From positions 124,001 through 188,000 of the forward strand of contig RPFO01000976.1 of NCBI GenBank assembly GCA_009746045.1: 64,000 nucleotides of DNA, written 5' to 3'. The notes below the pieces were generated by a model, which did not search any database, was not told the DNA's origin, and saw nothing but the letters and a program-made list of their open reading frames with translations. Numbering within the stretch: the first letter of the stretch is position 1; each line of letters opens with the position of its first letter. This stretch comes from Mesostigma viride (lineage: Eukaryota > Streptophyta > Mesostigmatophyceae > Mesostigmatales > Mesostigmataceae). A program made the translations under genes and the position numbers. This document shows positions 58,200 through 64,000 of the stretch, piece after piece.

Positions 58200-58713
58200 G
58201 GGCTTGTGCAACACACCCCAACATAGTTGCTCGCCGGTAATAACCAAGTGGGTGTGGTGCAGCCCACCCATCAAATGACATCGGCTTCACCTGCAACTTG
58301 GAAGGTAGTTTTGGGGAGTGTGTTTCAGTGTGCCTACCAAGTTTCAGGCCAATTGAATGTCATTTGGTATGGGCTGCCGCTCCCAGGCTTTGGCTTGTGC
58401 AACACACCCCAACATAGTTGCTCGCCGGTAATAACCAATTGGGTGTGGTGCAGCCCACCCATCAAATGACGTCGGCTTCACCTGCAACTTGGAAGGTAGT
58501 TTTGGGGAGTGTGTTTTAGTGTGCCTACCAAGTTTCAGGCCAATTGAATGTCATTTGGTATGGGCTGCCGCTCCCAGGCTTTGGCTTGTGCAACACACCC
58601 CAACATAGTTGCTCGCCGGTAATAACCAAGTGGGTGTGGTGCAGCCCACCCATCAAATGACATCGGCTTCACCTGCAACTTGGAAGGTAGTTTTGGGGAG
58701 TGTGTTTTAGTGT
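58200..58713. repeat. 191-bp tandem repeat, intron 2 of gene A copy 4
   Basis: TAATAACC recurs at 58238, 58429 and 58620 (191 bp). The array stops mid-unit at GTGTTTTAGTG and continues directly as TTTACGTTTACCG of the ORF B block. Confidence 0.95.
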
Positions 58714-58755
58714 GTTTACGTTTACCGTAATCTTATGCAATTTCCTTTTTTCCAG

Positions 58756-58975
58756 ACGAATTTTCTTGGTCGCAGCGTGCACATACCGGACGAAGAGTCT
58801 GTCTTCCATTGTCGTATCCGTGGGGTGCGTCCTCTTCATTCTCCTTGGGAATGTCATTGCCACGTTATCCGTGTTGCTTTCTTCTGGAACAGGCTGGGCA
58901 GGGAAAGCCCATGATTGCTCATGGATGATTTCTCATGCACCGATTTTGGGTGTCGTTGACTGCTGTGCTTCCTGA
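58756..58975 (+). CDS. ORF B copy 8, fused behind gene A fragment
   Basis: Same frame as the other copies, with silent ACG (Thr), CCG (Pro) and GGT (Gly). Because the upstream DNA is now 191-bp repeat, the frame extends back to a GTG at 58700 without a stop, giving a 91-codon ORF. If gene A exon 2 (donor 58115) spliced to the acceptor at 58755, a gene A/ORF B fusion transcript would result. The join would be phase 0 into a frame needing phase 2, so it would not read ORF B. Confidence 0.38.
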
Positions 58976-59505
58976 CGTTCATGGTGGTTTTGCGTGTGAT
59001 AAGCTGCCTTGCTTTGCACGTGGGTTTTCACTGGGCTATATGGGTGAAGGTGAGCAACTAGGGGTGTGTCATGCTGTGCTATATTGCTTCCATCCAGCAT
59101 ATCCAAAGTTAGACTTGCTCTAATGGCTGTGCAATATTTGTGTTGTGCAGATTTTTACTGGGCTGAAGCCAAATTCACGCATGGGTAGACAGTTTGCTGC
59201 ACGTGAATTTTTACTGGGCTGTACGTGCAGGTGGGCAACCATGTGTTGTGCCATATTTTTCTACATGGATTCATCATACTTGCTGTCAAACGTAGGCCCC
59301 ATTGGCTTGCACACTGAATTTTGCTTTGCTGACTGTGTAATTTTGATGTCTCATTCTGCAGGCGTGCCCGCTACCTGATCAACCAGGTGTGCTTTGCATT
59401 GTGCCAGCGGGGCCATGTTTGTTTCCTTTGCACGTGTAGACAGGCAGGCTGGCAGGGGACATGGGGCACGAGGCTTGGGGTTTGGGGTATGTGGCATGGG
59501 TCAGG

Positions 59506-59541
<36 letters not shown>

Positions 59542-59878
59542 AAGGCAGCCACATGCACGAGATGTGATTATTGGCAAGCCAGCCAGCGGGGGCACCACAG
59601 AGGAGGGTATGGGGACAGGGGGAAGGGGGGAGGGGGCGGGGGGCAGGGTCCAGGCGGCAGGGGGCAGGGGGAGCCTTTCTGAAGCTATGAGTCACAGGTC
59701 ATGGGGACTGGGGCATGGGGCAGGCCCTCAGCCACCTGCACGTGATGTGGTCAGAGGCAAGACACAAGCAAGGGCACAGTGGGCAGGTGGGACGGGGCAG
59801 GGGACCTGGGGCACGAGCCATGAAACTTGGGGACATGGGGCACGAGGCTTGGGCCGTGGGGTATGTGGCATGGGTCAA

Positions 59879-60001
<123 letters not shown>

Positions 60002-61183
60002 GGCAGCCACATGCACGAGATGTGATTATTGGCAAGCCAGCCAGCGGGGGCACCACAGGGAGGAGGGCATGGGGACAGGGGGAAGGGGGAGGGGGCGGGG
60101 GGCAGGGTCCAGGCGGCAGGGGGCAGGGGGAGCCTTTCTGAAGCTTTGAGTCACAGGTCGTGGGGACTGGGGCATGGGGCAGGCCCTCAGCCACCTGCAC
60201 GTGATGTGGTCAGAGGCAAGTCACAAGCAGGGGCACAGTGGGCAGGTGGGACGGGGCAGGGGACCTAGGGCACGAGCCATGAAACTTGGGGCATGGGGAG
60301 TGGGGCGTTGGGCAGGCAGGTAGGGGTGGTACACACGCACATGCCCTGCCATGCCCTGCGATCCCGCCAAAGGGCACCGTGGGGTCTTGTGGGTTGTCAC
60401 ACGTTGTTATGGGGTGCATATTTGCAGGGACATGAAGATGGGTGACCGCGCCGTAACCGAGACATGTGTGGTGGCAACATGCGGCCTGGATACCAGTTGG
60501 CCTTGCTTCGTTAGATACATTTATGGCTGCATGTGATGGCGTGCCCTTGCCGTGGTCACAGTGGTCACAGTGAGGGCCTGTGGTTGCCCCATACTGGTGG
60601 TGGTTATAAAGAAGTTAGCGAATACAAAACTTTCTTTCTTCAGGTGATTTTGATGTGGGCATGAGCGATCGTGCACATGCTAACATTTGATGGCCATTCC
60701 ATGGTGAAGTTGGGAATTGGATGGGATTGCTTGATAAAGATGCGGTGGTGTGTCTTAAAATGAGCTGTGCTAATCTCATTATGAAGTGCTCAAGACAACT
60801 CATTATAATAAATCAGAGTTGGAACAAACATTGTCTGCATCATGCCCCAACTTGAACACTACATGAAGTGTGACACCTATGCTACGTGTGTTGCGGGCTA
60901 GCTGTGTCAGCAAACAATTTTAGCTTTTAGCCCTCAAATCGTGTCCAACTCGCGCCTAACAATAGGAGCCAGTTGCACCATGCATGGTAATGTCCACAAA
61001 CTAACCTAAAACATTTTAGTGTCCATACTGGGACCAAAGCACACTCATAGAGGGACTTTGGTGTGGCAGGCCCCAGCGGCTTGGCCGGCCAGGGCGGCAT
61101 ATTCTGACCTGGCCTGGCCCCAAGGGCATTCCCAAAAGAGTAGGGAAACATGCCACGAACTACACCCAGATGTTGCTGTCCAG

Positions 61184-61215
61184 TGGCTGGGATGAGTAGG
61201 TCATCTAGAGTAGGT
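61184..61215. repeat. damaged palindrome copy
   Basis: The left arm (61184-61206) matches the perfect palindrome. The right arm is replaced by AGAGTAGGTCATAACTCAT, a rearranged and shortened version. This is consistent with hairpin processing or deletion at the palindrome. Confidence 0.8.
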
Positions 61216-61615
61216 CATAACTCATAAAAAATGCCTACAATATTTGGAACGAATCCATGCATCGATGCTCCTACACCAATCAGTTTTCTGCACCGCCATA
61301 GCCTCGAATTTGCATGTACGTAATTATTTCGTCCCAGTGGACCTTTAGCGAGATGACTTGCCTGAACATGCCAGGAAGCGGCTCGAAGCTGGGAAAAGCA
61401 GGGGGCTCCGCCTGCGGACGGGCCGTACGAAGCCGAAATTTTATGGCTCCCGCTGGCCCCCCCGCCTCGGCGCCCTCGGCCACTGCCCCTTCGCGCTGCG
61501 CGCCCCGCGTGGCGCCGGCGTTCCCGAGGACGCACCCCGCGGGTGTACGCGCCAATCGCCCGCTCAGGCGCCAAAAAGTCCGGGCCCCGAAGGGGCCCCC
61601 AACTTGTCCCCTACT

Positions 61616-62130
61616 AGTAACTACGATTTATGAAGCCCGAAAACTTTGGCCGCGGCCGTAGGCCGAAGGTGGGGCCGTCCCCCGCGCCCCCTAGCGCGGG
61701 AGCGGACGACGTCCAAGACCGTAGCGAGATGGCCACTCGGCGTAGTACAAAGAAAATCCCCAAACCTTGGAGATCGACTGTCAGGAGTTCTGAACGGGTG
61801 CTGAAACGCTGAACATGTTCAGACTTTTGCGGGCAGGTGGGGCGTCTCGCCAATCCGCGCGGCCTCAGGACGGAACGGCGCGTTGACTAATTTAACCGTC
61901 AAACGTTTGGGTCGCGAATGGATCTCTCCTCAAACTTTCCACAGTTTCCCGTTGCACCACTTTGGACAAGGGGACCAACCGGTGCACGCCGTTTTGAATA
62001 ACGCGCTCGAGGTTAGGGCCACAACGTCAATGGAATGCGATTTTCTGAACGGATGGATCAAATTTGCAGGACGGTTGGAAGGTTCAGAGCCGAACTGGCG
62101 TTCAGTCAGGGTGGGGCGAAATAGTTCAGG
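61616..62130. other. diverged module relative at array edge
   Basis: Shares phrases with the array (GATCGACTGTCAGGAGTTCTGAACGG near 61770; a perfect CTGAACATGTTCAG at 61809-61822) but is otherwise unlike any unit. A 111-codon frame (61883-62218) is open, with no supporting comparison. It may be an ancient unit or a related element. No confident gene. Confidence 0.4.
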
Positions 62131-62136
62131 CGGAAA

Positions 62137-62367
62137 TTGGTTGTGTTTCAGTCCGAGCGGAGAAATTTGTCAGAATTTCATTGGAGATACGACCGTAACG
62201 AATTTTCCAAGTATCTGACTCCGAAATATCTCGAAAGTTTATCGAATGGTATGCTGAAATTCATTGTGGTTCAGTCCGAGCTGAAAAATTTGTCAGAATT
62301 TCATTTTCGATACGAACGTGACGAAATTTCCAAGTATCTCACGCTCGGAGAGCTTCCACGGTGTTGA
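62137..62367 (+). CDS. ORF with two-copy internal protein repeat
   Basis: Open frame of 76 codons. A 123-bp direct repeat (phases at 62147 and 62270) gives QSERRNLSEFHWRYDRNE then QSELKNLSEFHFRYERDE, each followed by SKYLT. Differences between the halves are conservative or silent: Trp/Phe, Asp/Glu, Asn/Asp, Phe/Ile, AGA/CGA Arg, CTG-ACT/CTC-ACG Leu-Thr. That pattern suggests the frame was once translated. There is no proper ATG start (it opens on GTG) and no recognised family. It may be an exon or a fragment. Confidence 0.35.
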   Translation: MVVFQSERRNLSEFHWRYDRNEFSKYLTPKYLESLSNGMLKFIVVQSELKNLSEFHFRYERDEISKYLTLGELPRC

Positions 62368-62543
62368 CGGGGAAGGGTCCGTTGCGCGTGGCGCACGGCG
62401 GCGGTTCGTCCCGGTCGGAATCGTCCGCTCGCGCGTCCTCCGTGGAAGGGTCTTGGCGCGTCGCGCGGGCCGGTGCGGTTGGCGCCCAGAAGGTCGACTA
62501 TCGGCCTCTGGGCCGCTAGCGGCGAGTCACGTCCTCTCAAGTC

Positions 62544-62573
62544 GGGGAGGGGGGGCGATAGCCCCCCCTCCCC
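62544..62573. other. strong G/C hairpin, 13-bp perfect stem, GATA loop
   Basis: Left arm 62544-62556, loop 62557-62560, right arm 62561-62573, followed by CACTTTTTTC. The stem is almost pure G on one strand. It could be an element terminus or a transcription-blocking hairpin. The preceding 160 bases (62380-62540) are GC-rich and non-coding as far as I can tell. Confidence 0.7.
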
Positions 62574-62639
62574 CACTTTTTTCTTGTCACAGCATGGTAC
62601 TAGGGTTTGCATACTTTTGACAAAGTTATAGAGGTGTTC

Positions 62640-64000
62640 TGGCCGGTCAAAGTACAAGGGGTCAGGGTACTTTTTCACGTACAACGTGCATTCCGGAAAA
62701 CGACGACCTGGCCATGGCGGCTTGCGCCCACGCATGGCATTTACGTTTGCGTTCGAATTTTCTGGCCAAACTTAGGATATTGATTTTAAACGTCCTAAAG
62801 ATCATACAGGCCAATTTTTGGTTCGCGGGAATGCCATTTGATAGGTGTCGGCAGCGTTCTTGCTGGAAAATACTGCGATCAGGCCGGACGATAGAAACGT
62901 TGACAGCAATACCTTTCCGGCGTATTTTAAAGGATATATCGGTTTCTTTTTACTTTTTATGATACATAGTAGTCGTAAACGTGCAAGGGTGGCCAGAAAT
63001 CGCCGAATCCAGCGACCATGCTGCACAGCTTTGGTGTGCCGAAATGCGCCATTTTGCGGCCACCGCCTGGGCCAAGGTAACGCCATCCATGCCTGGTAAA
63101 GCTTAAGCATCGTTTTCCTATCGATGTTTGACATTGATATATACGTTCTAGCTTGTGTAGCACATTCTTTTTGCACTATTCATGCTCTTTCTTGACCCTG
63201 GCCTGGCCCCTTTCTAAAACACCATTCTTAGATGCTTCCCTCAGTCAGTTGACCTGCCACAGGGTGATTGTGATAAGTTTTAGAGGCTGTATGGGTTTGA
63301 ATACCTCCATATATGTTTGTTATACATTTCCCATACACATATTGCATGAGTGTGAGGCAGTTGGCTGGTCTCTGTGGCATCATCAAGCACGTAACTGGTG
63401 AGTAAAAGCTTCCCATTGACAGCATGTGCCACCAGGTGTGCTGGCCATCACCTGGCAAGCTATAGCAGCTTAGGCCTAGTTTATCCTTGCTAGGGCAGGC
63501 TGAAATAGGCTCAACACCACTAGTTTGTTGGTGGCTGCCTCCTAGAATGCATGCCTTGCGTAGGGTGTCCGTACCACGTTACCTACGTGCATGGACAAGG
63601 TGGCACCTGCACATAGGTGCCATGTAAGGGCAGTGTGATGATGCAGTTATGTTTCCCCATCATTGTGGAAGGGAAATGTATTGTTTGGCATGGTTGGTGG
63701 CCATATTAGGAGGTCGTATGCCCACCCCTACTCCCTTGGTTGCTTTTTACCAACGGTACCCCTATGGGCTGTACTGGGTGTAACTGCTGGTATACCCACC
63801 CAAATGATGACCCCAATGGCTCAAACTGTTCAGCAACTAATTGTTTATCATCCCTGAAGTGGTAGGTGCCTAGGTCTTATAACATAATTCAAAATGCACA
63901 TTCTACCAAAAATGAAAACGCGCGTCTTGACCCCCCTGACTTTGACGGCAGTTAAACATGGCCTACCCTGCATATATGTGAGGTTGTGATATACCAACCC
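62640..64000. other. non-array DNA, no gene seen
   Basis: AT-richer sequence without homology to the array. ORFs on both strands (for example 62802-63176 minus, 62845-63099 plus, 63663-63857 plus) overlap each other, lack splice context and have no recognisable motif. No tandem repeats. This may be the flank of the macrosatellite. Confidence 0.5.

Noticed and set aside
62802-63176. 124-codon minus-strand ORF in the non-array end of the window
   Set aside because: Overlaps an unrelated plus ORF, with no motif, splice context or second copy to test. Composition alone is not enough.

Overview
This is eukaryotic nuclear DNA. It has GT-AG introns with pyrimidine-tract acceptors, one long multi-exon gene, intronic satellites, tetranucleotide arrays, and no bacterial-style gene packing. 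Taxonomy is uncertain. A moderately GC-rich, intron-rich alga or other protist is plausible, but no marker gene, rRNA or tRNA was recognised.

Most of the window is a macrosatellite: about 13 tandem but heavily rearranged copies of one unit, roughly 2.2-5.4 kb each. A complete unit reads in order: (1) a G-rich flank and a (CAGC)n array; (2) a second G-rich flank; (3) a 61-69 codon ORF ('ORF C'); (4) about 900 bp of conserved AT-richer DNA; (5) a GC-rich block with hairpins, bracketed by two direct copies of a ~120-bp cassette and studded with GTTCAG/CTGAAC inverted repeats; (6) a block holding a small membrane-protein-like ORF behind a strong splice acceptor ('ORF B', 8 copies); (7) the lead-in to the next (CAGC)n array. 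Units start near 1, 4190, 16276, 18600, 24000, 28180, 32300, 34830, 37530, 41620, 48150, 54380 and 59400.

Embedded at 7440-15420 is the only gene I can assemble: an 11-exon, 832-codon gene ('gene A', 7760-15416, + strand). All ten of its introns are phase 0, and four different tandem repeat families lie inside its introns. I do not recognise its product. Truncated copies of its 5' end (exons 1-4 twice, exons 1-2 once) are fused into later units at about 44.7-48.1, 51.0-54.4 and 57.3-58.7 kb.

The array grew by segmental duplication that is still readable. There is an almost exact 6.23-kb tandem duplication (43949-50179 / 50180-56410), a 1.19-kb one (19285-20470 / 20471-21657), a ~4-kb near-copy (16.47-20.47 / 21.87-25.86 kb) and a 2.18-kb near-identical pair (1-2182 / 37539-39720).

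From about 61.6 kb the array ends, through a diverged relative of the GC/GTTCAG module and a short internally repeated ORF, into ordinary-looking DNA (62.7-64.0 kb) where I see no convincing gene. The many long ORFs across (CAGC)n and GGCATGCGTG arrays are artefacts of stop-free repeats and are not annotated as genes.
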